A DNA stretch of 64,000 nucleotides from the NCBI GenBank assembly GCA_937957915.1, contig CALGNZ010000028.1, positions 47,736 through 111,735 of the forward strand, given 5' to 3'. The position numbers and the translations under genes were made by a program. The first letter of the stretch is position 1, and every line of letters begins with the position of its first letter. The DNA comes from an uncultured Granulosicoccaceae bacterium. Lineage in GTDB: Bacteria > Pseudomonadota > Gammaproteobacteria > Granulosicoccales > Granulosicoccaceae. Below the pieces are notes generated by a model. That model was not told the origin of the DNA, searched no databases, and saw nothing but the letters and a program-made list of their open reading frames with translations. Of this stretch, positions 18,584 through 27,618 are shown one piece after another.

Positions 18584-19534
18584 TCACAGCAAACTAATCT
18601 CTAACCGCTCCAGTGCACCATCAATCGCTTTTTTAGTTGTCTGGGTCAACGGCACCATTGGCAATCGTACCGTGTCTGTGCAGAGGCCTCTGCGAGCACA
18701 GGCGTATTTCACGCCGGCTGGGCTGGGTTCCAGAAACAATGCCTCGTGTAATGGTGTAAGTTGCTGTTGCATTGCAATTGCCTGCGTAAAGTCTCCGCGC
18801 TGGCAGGCGCTTTGAATTGCTGTACATAGTTCCGGCGCAACGTTGCCAGTGGTTGAAATACAGCCATTGCCCCCCGCCGCGTTGTAGGCGACGGCGGTGC
18901 CATCTTCACCGGACAGAAAACTGAAAGGGCTTTGCAGTGCTTCCATGGCAACTTTCTCAAGACAGGGTCGCGCGAGATCCTTAGTGGCATCCTTGACCCC
19001 TGAAACGTGCTCAAGTGTGGCCAGTTGAGCCATCGTTTCTACCGATATATCGACATGAGTTCGACCGGGTATGTTGTAGACAACGATGGGCAGGGCATTA
19101 AGGTGATTGAGTGCCTTGAAGTGTTGATACACACCTTCCTGTGACGGGCGGTTATAGTAGCCGGTGACGTGTAGCGCGGCGGTCGCACCAATACTGTAGG
19201 CATGTGCATGATGTTCCAGCGCCTCGTGTGTATTGTTCGATCCGCAGCCAGCAACAACGGGTATAGCACCGTTAGCCTCTTCACAGACAATTTCAACAAC
19301 GCGGTGTTGCTCGGTTGTCGACAGCACCGGTGACTCGCCAGTGGTGCCTGCAGGGACAAGACCATTGGTGCCTGCGTCCAGATGCCACTTGACCAGATGG
19401 CGCAGCGCGTCTTCGTCAACCGATCCGTCCACGGTCATCGGGGTGATGAGTGCGACCAGGCAGCCGGTTAGATGCTGGTGTGGTCGGGGCCCGCTAAAAT
19501 TGGATTGGTGGTTTGATGTATTACCTTCTGACAT
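18584..19534 (-). CDS. dapA: 4-hydroxy-tetrahydrodipicolinate synthase
   Basis: 316 residues. Condenses pyruvate with aspartate semialdehyde in lysine/diaminopimelate synthesis. The N-terminal 25 residues are an extension. CLVALITPMTVDGSVD starts the barrel, NGLVPAGTTGESPVL is the family signature, VYNIPGRTHVD holds the active-site Tyr, and SGVKDATKDL carries the Schiff-base lysine. It is not followed by bamC/nlpB or purC, unlike in many relatives, so it appears monocistronic. Other DHDPS-family lyases remain possible but the residues fit DapA well. Confidence 0.9.
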   Translation of the reverse strand: MSEGNTSNHQSNFSGPRPHQHLTGCLVALITPMTVDGSVDEDALRHLVKWHLDAGTNGLVPAGTTGESPVLSTTEQHRVVEIVCEEANGAIPVVAGCGSNNTHEALEHHAHAYSIGATAALHVTGYYNRPSQEGVYQHFKALNHLNALPIVVYNIPGRTHVDISVETMAQLATLEHVSGVKDATKDLARPCLEKVAMEALQSPFSFLSGEDGTAVAYNAAGGNGCISTTGNVAPELCTAIQSACQRGDFTQAIAMQQQLTPLHEALFLEPSPAGVKYACARRGLCTDTVRLPMVPLTQTTKKAIDGALERLEISLL

Positions 19535-19907
19535 GAGTTTTCCTCAGTGAAGGCGGTCAATACGTGGTAACCCGGGAATGTTGTAATAGACAAGCTCCAG
19601 GACCGCGAAGGGCCGCCGGAGTGTTGGTAGGCAGAACCTTACGCGCGCAGCTTTGCTGCCGGTTTGGATTTACCCGGTTTTATTTTTTCGCACACGAGCA
19701 CTGGTGGCTTGTGGAGACTATGGTAGTTGCAGTTAATGTCCATGTGATACCGAGATTGCCGGACCCTGCGTATTATGTCAATGGCTACTGCAAATTGTCG
19801 GTGCCTATCTGGTAGAAGGAAATCCGCTGCCCTGGCTGCGTGCCTCTGGAGTTATAGGTATGCTGAAGCATCGTAACAGGGACAGTGTTTGTTGCCTGTC
19901 TCCGGTA
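19535..19907. other. Intergenic region between methyltransferase and dapA
   Basis: 373 bases. Must include the dapA promoter on the minus strand. The 83-residue plus-strand ORF at 19564 has no family resemblance and unusual composition; not called. Confidence 0.5.
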
Positions 19908-20570
19908 CTACAGCGCATTGGTGGTGCTCTTTTTTAGTGCAACGTAAAAAGCTTTTGCACCCTGGCCCTTCATATAGTCATCTTCTGTCACCGAAGACGT
20001 CTCAATGCTGCCGTCAAGATGCAGTTGCATCACCAGATTTGCGACTTCCTCGTAGTAGAGTGGCCTGCAGCTGAACAACAGATAGCCGCCTGGCTTAATG
20101 ATACGCAACATCTCTCCGAGGAAATGCTGCTTAAATCGTTTGGTGTAGACCCCTATGGATATCACGCCGTGGTAAGTATCGCTTTGCAGGCTGATGGTCT
20201 GTGTGTAGTCTGCCTGCAGCAGGTGCTTATAGGTACCAGTGTCTCTGGCTTTTTTTAGCATGTCAGCAGAAAAATCACTGCCATCTATATTAGTGTAGCC
20301 AAGTGAATGTAGCAGTTTCCCGACCAGCCCGGTGCCACAGCCGGCATCATGGATTTTGGCGTCTGTGTCTGCCAGCAGCTGACAGAATAACGCAGTGCCG
20401 ATCTGCGGCGCCACATAACCAAATGAATCCAGATCATTGTCATAGGTGGCTGCCCACTGACGATAGAGCACTTTGACTTCTTCCGGGTCGTTGGCATGTA
20501 CCAGTTGATTTATCAGAGCGTCGAGCTGATCGGTGTTTGACATAACGTTTGTTCGAGTGGGAAGTGACAT
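19908..20570 (-). CDS. Class I SAM-dependent methyltransferase
   Basis: 220 residues from ATG 20570 (MSLPTRTNV), which has CCAAAG upstream; ATG 20543 is an alternative and the track start 20711 overlaps the divergent neighbour. Motif I is IHDAGCGTGLVGKLLHSLGY, followed by IDGSDFSADMLKKAR and the post-I region; IIKPGGYLLFSCRP is motif III. The VKVLYRQWAATYDND start resembles the Williams-Beuren/UbiE-type small-molecule methyltransferases. Substrate unknown. It is divergent from the aldo/keto reductase gene. Confidence 0.85.
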   Translation of the reverse strand: MSLPTRTNVMSNTDQLDALINQLVHANDPEEVKVLYRQWAATYDNDLDSFGYVAPQIGTALFCQLLADTDAKIHDAGCGTGLVGKLLHSLGYTNIDGSDFSADMLKKARDTGTYKHLLQADYTQTISLQSDTYHGVISIGVYTKRFKQHFLGEMLRIIKPGGYLLFSCRPLYYEEVANLVMQLHLDGSIETSSVTEDDYMKGQGAKAFYVALKKSTTNAL

Positions 20571-20701
20571 CTTTGGTACAATATAGCACTGCACTACGTG
20601 CAGAAAGAAACAGTATTCTGAAGCCGTATGCTGAATGCGTGGTCTGTTGCAAGGTACACAAGGTATAAAAAACAACGTGTCCGACGAATTTTGGATTAAA
20701 A

Positions 20702-21745
20702 ATGAAAACAAATCAGCTGGGCCGAACCGGCATTGAAGTCAGCGCTCTGTGTCTGGGTAGTATGACCTGGGGTACGCAAAACACTCAGGCTGAAGGCTTT
20801 GAGCAAATGGATTTTGCCGTTGCCAACGGAATTAATTTTGTTGATACGGCAGAGATGTATCCGGTAAACCCGGTTGGTGCCGAGACTCAGGGCCGCACGG
20901 AAGAGATCATTGGCAACTGGTTCAGAAAAAGTGGCAAACGCAACCATGTGGTGCTGGCTACCAAAGCGACAGGTTCCGGTATGGATCACATCCACGGTGG
21001 TCGTGATCTAACACCGGCTAAACTCAAGTTGTCACTGGAGAGCAGCCTGAAGCGCCTGCAGACAGATTATATAGATCTCTATCAGCTTCACTGGCCCAAC
21101 CGAAGCACCTATCATTTTCGAAAATGCTGGGGCTTTAATGCAACCCCGCAGCCACGCGATGCGACGATTGATCACTTTCGGGAAATCCTGTTTGCGTTAC
21201 AAACACATGTAGAGGCCGGAAAAATCCGAAGCATCGGTTTGTCCAATGAATCCTGTTGGGGGGTATCGAAGTATCTGGATATTGCAAAGCAAAATCGCTT
21301 GCCCCGAGTCGCCACAATACAAAACGAATACAGCCTGCTTTGCCGTTTGTATGATCTGGATCTGGCTGAGCTCTCACACCATGAAGATGTTGGTTTGCTG
21401 TCGTTTTCGCCGCTTGCCGCAGGTTTGCTTGGTGGTAATTACGCCGATGGCAACGTGCCTCCAGGCTCCCGGATGAGCATCAATCCGGGTCTTAATGGCA
21501 GATATACAGAGCACTCGATACCGGCACTAAACCAGTACACCGCCATTGCAAAGAAACACGAACTGCATCCCGCGCAAATGGCACTGGCGTTCTGCATGTC
21601 GCGGCCGTTTATGGCTTCAACAATTTTCGGTGCAACCAGTATGAAGCAATTGAAAATTGATGTCGCAGCAAGTGAGGTGGAGCTGTCCGACGAGGTGCTG
21701 TCTGAGATTGAGGCTGTTCATCGACAGCACCCGATGCCAATATAG
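20702..21745 (+). CDS. Aldo/keto reductase, Tas-like
   Basis: 347 residues, full length. NADP-dependent carbonyl reductase of the Tas subgroup. MKTNQLGRTGIEVSALCLGSMTWG start, catalytic Asp/Tyr in FVDTAEMYPVNP, Lys in VLATKATG, His in LYQLHWPNRST. The Tas-type insert with GRTEEIIGNWF is present. Cytosolic; physiological substrate unknown. Close divergent pairing with the methyltransferase gene could mean a shared control region. Confidence 0.93.
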   Translation: MKTNQLGRTGIEVSALCLGSMTWGTQNTQAEGFEQMDFAVANGINFVDTAEMYPVNPVGAETQGRTEEIIGNWFRKSGKRNHVVLATKATGSGMDHIHGGRDLTPAKLKLSLESSLKRLQTDYIDLYQLHWPNRSTYHFRKCWGFNATPQPRDATIDHFREILFALQTHVEAGKIRSIGLSNESCWGVSKYLDIAKQNRLPRVATIQNEYSLLCRLYDLDLAELSHHEDVGLLSFSPLAAGLLGGNYADGNVPPGSRMSINPGLNGRYTEHSIPALNQYTAIAKKHELHPAQMALAFCMSRPFMASTIFGATSMKQLKIDVAASEVELSDEVLSEIEAVHRQHPMPI

Positions 21746-21831
21746 AATACCTGTCGTGACTGCTCGTATTATAAGCTCTCTTTGTTAGCTTTTCCTGTCA
21801 GGTTCTCTGTGTCAGCCCTCGGTGTTAACTC

Positions 21832-23523
21832 ATGATCTATACCTGTGACCGAGGCGATTTTACGGATTGTTCAGTACCGGAGCGCTTTCCAAGTCCGTTT
21901 GATCTTGAGCCACACCCGCTGGCGCAATCAGCCAGTTTTGATTTGCAGAAAAAGCTGCTGTCGATTAGCACATCGGATCATAGTTTTTTCTCGCCAGATG
22001 GTGGAAAAATGTTTGGCGTACTTGTGGCACAGAAACCGGATACAAGCGCCACGATGGAACAAAAGTCACACGCTGATTTGGTCTATCTAGCGGCCTTTAG
22101 CGGTATGTTGGCAGGTGAGTGGGTGCGTGAGGGGTTTGCGCCCCCGGTTTTTAGTGTTGCCAAAAGAAGGCAAGTCCTCGACGAGGGCGAAGTAGAGCTT
22201 GCTGAAATCGCTAAAGCAATCGAAACGCAACTGCGGTCGCCACAACGCAGTGAGCTACAAGAGCAACTGTCTGCGATACTGGCTCAGCAACAACAGGCGT
22301 TGTCAGAGGCCGCTTTATATTTTCAGAAAAGGCGCGCACAACGCCATGACGTTCGGCACAATCATCAGACTGTTGAACGCGGTTTGGTTGGTAATCTGCC
22401 ATTGCACGTAGACCTTGCACTACAAAGTCAAAGAGATAAATCCGAGTATAAAGCGCTTAAGTCCGGATGGGCCCGGCGTGTCGCTACAATTCAGTCGGCG
22501 CTTGACGAGTTTGATCAAGCTATTTCCGCAAATAAACAAAAACGCAAAGCCTTATCAAGAACCCTGCAGGAGCAGTTGTTTTTTGACTACCGGTTGCCGT
22601 CGTACAGTGGCAAAAAGGCGTGCGTTACAGAGTTTTTTAGTGAGGCAATGCCACCTGGTGGCACCGGTGATTGTGCATCCATCAAGCTACTGTATCAGTG
22701 TTATGCGCTGAAACTGAAACCGGTTTGCATGGCAGAGTTCTGGTGGGGTGCGTCGCCTCCGGGTGGCGTGCGGCATCACGGTCAGTTCTATCCTGCCTGT
22801 CGTGGCAAGTGTCGTCCGGTGTTACCGCATATGTTGCATGGTCTGGATGTAGAGTCGCCTCGTTTTGAGGCGGTGCCTGAGTTTTCGCCTGCTGAGCCTC
22901 GTGTTGTATATGAAGATGAACATCTGTTGGTACTGATTAAGCCCGCCGGTATGTTGTCAGTGCCGGGCAAGGTGGTTTCAGATTCGGTAGAGTTGCGGTT
23001 GCAATCACGATACCCGGAACTTGTGCCGAAGGTACTATCACGCATGCTGGTGCACAGGCTCGATCAGGCAACTTCAGGGTTAATGGTGGCGGCCAGGAGT
23101 GCTGTTTGTCACAAAGCGCTGCACCAGCAGTTCGAGAGACGTGAAGTGACCAAGCGCTACATTGCGGTGGTGAATGGCACGGTTGCAGGTGACGCCGGTG
23201 TGATTGACCTCCCGCTTCGAGTTGATCTTGATGATCGACCCAGACAGATGGTGTGTTATCAGCACGGCAAACCCGCAGAAACACATTTCCAGGTATTGTC
23301 CCGAACCAGTGCTGGAACTCGCTTGCAGTTGTCCCCGGTCACCGGTCGCACCCATCAGCTAAGAGTACACCTGGCACACCCTGCCGGCCTAAATGCGCCG
23401 ATAAAGGGTGATGAGCTTTACGGCATCGGTTCTGATCGATTGTATTTACATGCCGAGCGATTGAGTTTTCGGCATCCGGTGACTGGTGAGAAACTCAGTT
23501 TTGAATCATCGGCGCCCTTTTAG
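21832..23523 (+). CDS. RluA-family pseudouridine synthase with large N-terminal extension
   Basis: 563 residues, about twice a minimal RluA. The catalytic domain covers about 360-563: VVYEDEHLLVLIKPAGMLSVPGK, then SRMLVHRLDQATSGLMVAAR with the catalytic Asp, and SPVTGRTHQLRVHLAHP. The N-terminal 350 residues contain a Gln-rich coiled-coil (EQLSAILAQQQQALSEA), and a conserved-looking segment PGGTGDCASIKLLYQCYALKLKPVCMAEFWWG with FYPACRGKC, possibly binding metal or RNA. Long versions of this kind occur in marine Gammaproteobacteria. Target (tRNA or 23S rRNA) unknown. Confidence 0.9.
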   Translation: MIYTCDRGDFTDCSVPERFPSPFDLEPHPLAQSASFDLQKKLLSISTSDHSFFSPDGGKMFGVLVAQKPDTSATMEQKSHADLVYLAAFSGMLAGEWVREGFAPPVFSVAKRRQVLDEGEVELAEIAKAIETQLRSPQRSELQEQLSAILAQQQQALSEAALYFQKRRAQRHDVRHNHQTVERGLVGNLPLHVDLALQSQRDKSEYKALKSGWARRVATIQSALDEFDQAISANKQKRKALSRTLQEQLFFDYRLPSYSGKKACVTEFFSEAMPPGGTGDCASIKLLYQCYALKLKPVCMAEFWWGASPPGGVRHHGQFYPACRGKCRPVLPHMLHGLDVESPRFEAVPEFSPAEPRVVYEDEHLLVLIKPAGMLSVPGKVVSDSVELRLQSRYPELVPKVLSRMLVHRLDQATSGLMVAARSAVCHKALHQQFERREVTKRYIAVVNGTVAGDAGVIDLPLRVDLDDRPRQMVCYQHGKPAETHFQVLSRTSAGTRLQLSPVTGRTHQLRVHLAHPAGLNAPIKGDELYGIGSDRLYLHAERLSFRHPVTGEKLSFESSAPF

Positions 23524-23653
23524 TGGTATTTTCTTTTCAAAAGCAAAAATAATCGTCATGCTACTGTTGCGATATCGTCCGCGGACTTGCTCTGTGTCTG
23601 ACGTGCTCCGTGGCTGGCTTGCTCCGTGAGATAAAAAACAGTAGCCCGTAACC

Positions 23654-24994
23654 GTGACTATTTATACCGAACAAACACCAAAGCAATTTAGCGATCCACT
23701 GCCACCCAGAGCTGACGTCGTCGTCATTGGTGGTGGCATTGCAGGTATTTGCACTGCACTGTATCTGGCTCAGCGCGGAGTGCAGGTTGTCGTGTGCGAA
23801 AAGGGTCGTGTTGCCGGTGAGCAGTCGTCGAGAAACTGGGGCTGGGTCAGGCAGCACGGGCGCGATCCAGCCGAGTTACCGATCATGATGGAGTCCAATC
23901 GGATCTGGCAGTCACTGCATAAAGTGGTCGGGGAGGATCTGGGGTTTCGGCAGCGTGGGGTATTGTATCTTGCCAGCAGTGAAAAAAAGATGGCAGTGCG
24001 AGAGCGCTGGGTTGATCTGGCTCGCGAACATCAACTTACTTCGGTCAAGCTCAGTGCCGGCGAGGTAGCCGACAACATCAAAACCTCAGCACATCGCTGG
24101 AAAGGCGCGGTATTTACACCGAGCGATGGCCGAGCCGAACCGTGGGTCGCCGTTCCTGCAATCGCACGGGCGGTGCAAAAATCAGGTGCTGTTATTCGCG
24201 AAGGCTGCGCCGTACGGTGTTTGGAAACCACCAATGGTCATGTGTCAGGGGTGGTTACAGAAGAGGGTCCGATACAGTGTGATCGCGTTGTGCTTGCAGG
24301 TGGAGCGTGGTCATCGTTATTTGCTGCTAATGAGGGCATTCGATTGCCACAGCTTGCAGTGCGATCAACGGTTGCCAGCACCGCTAACACAGCCGATATA
24401 TTTAGTGGCAATGCGGCAGATGAAGAGCTAGCCTGGCGCCGACGAGAAGACGGAGGTTATACCCTGGCGCTCACTGACCTTACCGAACACTTTATCGGTC
24501 CCGGTTCATTCCGATACTTTAAACCGTTTATTCCGGCGATGTTAAGCGAATGGGATACCTACCGATTGCATACCGCATGGCCAAAGAATTACCCGGACGG
24601 CTGGCGCACACAACGCAGCTGGTCGTCCGCCGAGGTATCACCGATGGAGCGTATCAGGGTGTTAAACCCGCCACCAAGGCAGGCGGCAGTGCGACGCATA
24701 CAGCAGCGATTCATCAATCGTTTCCCGGCGCTGCAAGATGCCACGATAGTGAAAACCTGGGCTGGCATAATAGACACCATGCCAGATGTTGTGCCGGTTA
24801 TCGATGAAGTAGATTCTCTGCCAGGCTGTATTATCGCCACCGGCTTCAGTGGACACGGTTTTGGTATTGGCCCTGCCGTTGGGAAAATAGTGGCAGATCT
24901 GGTGCAGAACCAAAAGCCCGAGCACGACCTGCACCGCTTTCGCTTTTCCCGTTTTTCAGATGGCTCGGCAATTAAGCTGGGGCCGGTTTGGTAG
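23654..24994 (+). CDS. FAD-dependent amino acid/amine oxidoreductase (DAO family)
   Basis: 446 residues, GTG start. An N-terminal dinucleotide-binding motif DVVVIGGGIAGICTALYLAQRG is followed by the EQSSRNWGWVRQHGRDPAE signature, which I associate with DadA/PuuB-like oxidases, and a C-terminal ATGFSGHGFGIGPAVGKIVADL FAD motif. It would oxidise a secondary amine or D-amino acid and pass electrons to oxygen or the quinone pool. It precedes a DUF1330 gene by 27 bases and then a TMADH-like gene, suggesting one catabolic cluster. Substrate unknown. Confidence 0.9.
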   Translation: MTIYTEQTPKQFSDPLPPRADVVVIGGGIAGICTALYLAQRGVQVVVCEKGRVAGEQSSRNWGWVRQHGRDPAELPIMMESNRIWQSLHKVVGEDLGFRQRGVLYLASSEKKMAVRERWVDLAREHQLTSVKLSAGEVADNIKTSAHRWKGAVFTPSDGRAEPWVAVPAIARAVQKSGAVIREGCAVRCLETTNGHVSGVVTEEGPIQCDRVVLAGGAWSSLFAANEGIRLPQLAVRSTVASTANTADIFSGNAADEELAWRRREDGGYTLALTDLTEHFIGPGSFRYFKPFIPAMLSEWDTYRLHTAWPKNYPDGWRTQRSWSSAEVSPMERIRVLNPPPRQAAVRRIQQRFINRFPALQDATIVKTWAGIIDTMPDVVPVIDEVDSLPGCIIATGFSGHGFGIGPAVGKIVADLVQNQKPEHDLHRFRFSRFSDGSAIKLGPVW

Positions 24995-25021
24995 TTATTA
25001 CTTTTTCACCAGGAAATGCCG

Positions 25022-25312
25022 ATGCCTAAAGGCTATGTAATTGCACAGATTAGTGTCTCCGATTCTGATACCTACTCACAATACATAAAGCTGGTGCTGC
25101 CAACCATAGAGCATTTTGGTGGTGAGTTTTTAGTGCGCGGAGGTCGCGCCGAAAGCTATGAGGGCGAGCCGCCCGGAGATCGGCATGTCGTGATTCAGTT
25201 TCCTTCGTACCAACATGCTCAAGACTGGTATCACTCGGATGTTTATGCGAAAGCAAAGCAACTGCGCATGTCGGCCTCAACCAGTGTGCAGACAATTGTT
25301 GAAGGCGTCTAA
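25022..25312 (+). CDS. DUF1330 small protein
   Basis: 96 residues from ATG 25022, which sits at the right distance from CCAGGAA; ATG 25016 is also in frame. A ferredoxin-like small domain with KGYVIAQISVSD at the start, GGEFLVRGGRAESYEG in the middle and VVIQFPSYQHAQDWYHSDVY near the end, all typical of DUF1330. Members are small dimeric alpha/beta-barrel proteins often next to oxidoreductases; catalytic role not established. Probably cotranscribed with the FAD oxidase. Confidence 0.9.
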   Translation: MPKGYVIAQISVSDSDTYSQYIKLVLPTIEHFGGEFLVRGGRAESYEGEPPGDRHVVIQFPSYQHAQDWYHSDVYAKAKQLRMSASTSVQTIVEGV

Positions 25313-25584
25313 CTAGCCAGGAAATTCTGCTCTGGTGAATGTTTTCCTGTCGAATTTAGGATTTGGTGCGGTTCGTTTCCCTTACCACTCCCTACGTGAG
25401 ATAAGGAAAGCCGATAACACCGCAAGCGGTACCTGTGAGTATGCAAACGTAAGGTGGTAGTGGGGTGTGCTGAATGGTGCGAAGCGCGCCAGCCAGATTT
25501 TCAAAGCCAGAAAAACAGACACTTGCTAGTTGTTAGACAAGCGTCTGTGCAGACTCCTGGCATCGGTTTATTAAGAGATTGACC
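25313..25584. other. Intergenic region upstream of TMADH-like gene
   Basis: 272 bases with several short hairpins (for example ACCG-CAAG-CGGT and the GGTGCG-AAG-CGCGCC element at 25476-25490). A regulatory leader is possible; I cannot match it to a riboswitch class by eye. Confidence 0.4.
25476..25490. repeat. Short palindromic repeat, copy 1
   Basis: GGTGCG-AAG-CGCGCC hairpin. Its context TGGTGCGAAGCGC.CCAG recurs at 31468-31482. It may be a small dispersed palindromic element, although two copies are weak evidence. Confidence 0.3.
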
Positions 25585-27618
25585 ATGTCACAAACTCGCT
25601 TTGATGTGCTTTTCGAATCAGTAAAAATTGGTCCGGTCACTGCACCCAACCGTTTTTATCAGGTTCCACACTGCAACGCTCTCGGTCATCTCAGGCCCAG
25701 GGCAGAGGCAGAAAACCGCAGGGTAAAAGCGCAGGGTGGCTGGGGTGTTATCTGCACACAGGAAGTCGAAATACATCCGAGTTCTGAAATAAGCCCTTTT
25801 GCCGAAGGGAGGCTTTGGGATGACGCCGACATTCCGGCAATGGAACTGACCACCAGTGCGATACATGAGTATGGATCGCTGGCGGCGATAGAGCTGGTTT
25901 ACAACGGTCATCATGCACCCAATCGTTACAGCCGTATTGCGCCGATGTCGGTATCTGCGATGCCGGTGGATTCCTATGATCCGGTGCAGGCCAGAGCGAT
26001 GAACAAAGCCGATATCAGTAACATGCGTCGGTGGTACGTTGACGCTGCAAAGCGAGCGAGAACCGCAGGCTTTGACATTGTTTATGTGTATGCCGGACAT
26101 GACATGTCTTTGCTGCAGCACTTTCTTTCACCACGCTACAACCAGCGCACTGACAACTACGGCGGCTCGCTGGTAAATCGCCTGCGTCTATTGCAGGAAA
26201 CCCTCACCGATGTAAAAAATGCTGTTGGTGATTCCTGCGGGATAGCGCTGCGCTTTGCAGTGGATGAGCTCATTGGCAGGGAAGGCTTACAGGCAGAGGG
26301 TGAGGCGCATGAGATGGTATCTATTTTGTCTGAAATACCTGACCTGTGGGATGTCAACATCAGTGACTGGAGTAACGATTCTTCGACAGCGCGCTTTGAG
26401 CCACAAGAAGGCTATCAGGAAAAATTTACCGCGTTTGTCAAAACCATTACCAGTAAACCTGTGGTTGGAGTGGGTCGGTTTACCTCACCGGATGCGATGC
26501 TGTCGCAGGTCAACCGTGGCATTCTCGACTTCATCGGTGCGGCGCGCCCGTCAATAGCAGATCCTTACTTACCCAATAAAATTCGTGAAGGCAGGTTTGA
26601 GGATATTCGCGAATGTATTGGCTGCAATATTTGTGTTGCCAGCGATAACGTTATAGCACCCATCCGTTGTACACAAAACCCGGTTGCTGGTGAGGAGTGG
26701 AAACGCAACTGGCATCCGGAGACCATAGCGCCCGCTGTTGAGGCTGTAGATACACTGGTCGTAGGTGCCGGGCCGGCAGGGCTTGAGTGTGCATTGCAAT
26801 TAGCCAGACGAGGACATAACGTATCACTGGCTGATACAGCAACTACACTGGGCGGCAGGGCATTGCGCGAGAGTACCTTACCGGGGCTTGCCAGTTACTG
26901 TCGCGTGGCAGACTACCGCATCAGTCAATTGCAACGTATGCCGAATGTGCAGTTATTGCCGGACAATCAGCTTCAGGCAAACGATATCGTTGAAGCTGGT
27001 ATCGAGCATGTCTTTATCGCCACGGGCAGCAGTTGGCGTCGAGATGCCATTGGCAGACAGCACCGGCTAGCCTTGCCACTTGAATCTGCAAAGGTACTAA
27101 CACCAGACGACATCCTTGACGGCGCCAGTGCAGGCGGCAACGTACTGGTTTACGACGATGATCACTATTATATGGGCGGCGTTATTGCCGAGCATCTGCA
27201 GGCGTCGGGTTGTACGGTAACACTGGTGACACCGGCTGCCAGAATATCCGAGTGGACTGAACACACGCTCGAAATAGATAAAATTCAGGCCAGAATATAC
27301 GAGGCTGGCATACAGGTGTTTACTAATACTGAATTAGTCAGTGCTAATAGTCAGTCGGTAACACTGCAGCATATTCACAGCGGTGTGCAACAGCAATTGA
27401 GTGTGGAATCGCTGTGCCTTGTCACTTCACGAGTGGCGCACGATAAACTCTATCAGTCGTTACTTGCTTCTGATTTAAAAACCTTGAACTGTATTGGAGA
27501 TTGCGAAGCACCCGGCACCGTCGCCGCAGCCGTGTATGCCGGGCATCTTGCTGCACGGCGTTTTCAAAATGAAGAAGCAGAAGATCAGCTACTGTTCAGA
27601 AGGGAGCTGGCCAGCTGA
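25585..27618 (+). CDS. TMADH-family FMN/4Fe-4S/FAD dehydrogenase (dimethylglycine/stachydrine demethylase-like)
   Basis: 677 residues from ATG 25585 (AAGAG upstream); the track's TTG at 25579 is less likely. N-terminal old-yellow-enzyme barrel to about 370, iron-sulfur cysteines in CIGCNICVASDNVIAPIRC, then an FAD/NAD domain with VVGAGPAGLECALQLARRGH. The architecture is that of trimethylamine dehydrogenase and 2,4-dienoyl-CoA reductase; details such as NRFYQVPHCNALGHLRP recall the DgcA/StcD-like demethylases of N-methylated amino acids. With the upstream FAD oxidase this suggests use of a methylated amine. No electron-transfer flavoprotein genes are nearby. Its last 30 bases overlap the convergent transporter gene. 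Confidence 0.88.
   Translation: MSQTRFDVLFESVKIGPVTAPNRFYQVPHCNALGHLRPRAEAENRRVKAQGGWGVICTQEVEIHPSSEISPFAEGRLWDDADIPAMELTTSAIHEYGSLAAIELVYNGHHAPNRYSRIAPMSVSAMPVDSYDPVQARAMNKADISNMRRWYVDAAKRARTAGFDIVYVYAGHDMSLLQHFLSPRYNQRTDNYGGSLVNRLRLLQETLTDVKNAVGDSCGIALRFAVDELIGREGLQAEGEAHEMVSILSEIPDLWDVNISDWSNDSSTARFEPQEGYQEKFTAFVKTITSKPVVGVGRFTSPDAMLSQVNRGILDFIGAARPSIADPYLPNKIREGRFEDIRECIGCNICVASDNVIAPIRCTQNPVAGEEWKRNWHPETIAPAVEAVDTLVVGAGPAGLECALQLARRGHNVSLADTATTLGGRALRESTLPGLASYCRVADYRISQLQRMPNVQLLPDNQLQANDIVEAGIEHVFIATGSSWRRDAIGRQHRLALPLESAKVLTPDDILDGASAGGNVLVYDDDHYYMGGVIAEHLQASGCTVTLVTPAARISEWTEHTLEIDKIQARIYEAGIQVFTNTELVSANSQSVTLQHIHSGVQQQLSVESLCLVTSRVAHDKLYQSLLASDLKTLNCIGDCEAPGTVAAAVYAGHLAARRFQNEEAEDQLLFRRELAS

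Noticed and set aside
25313-25584. Glycine or other riboswitch upstream of the TMADH-like gene
   Set aside because: Several small hairpins but I cannot match a conserved core by eye; left as an unassigned leader.
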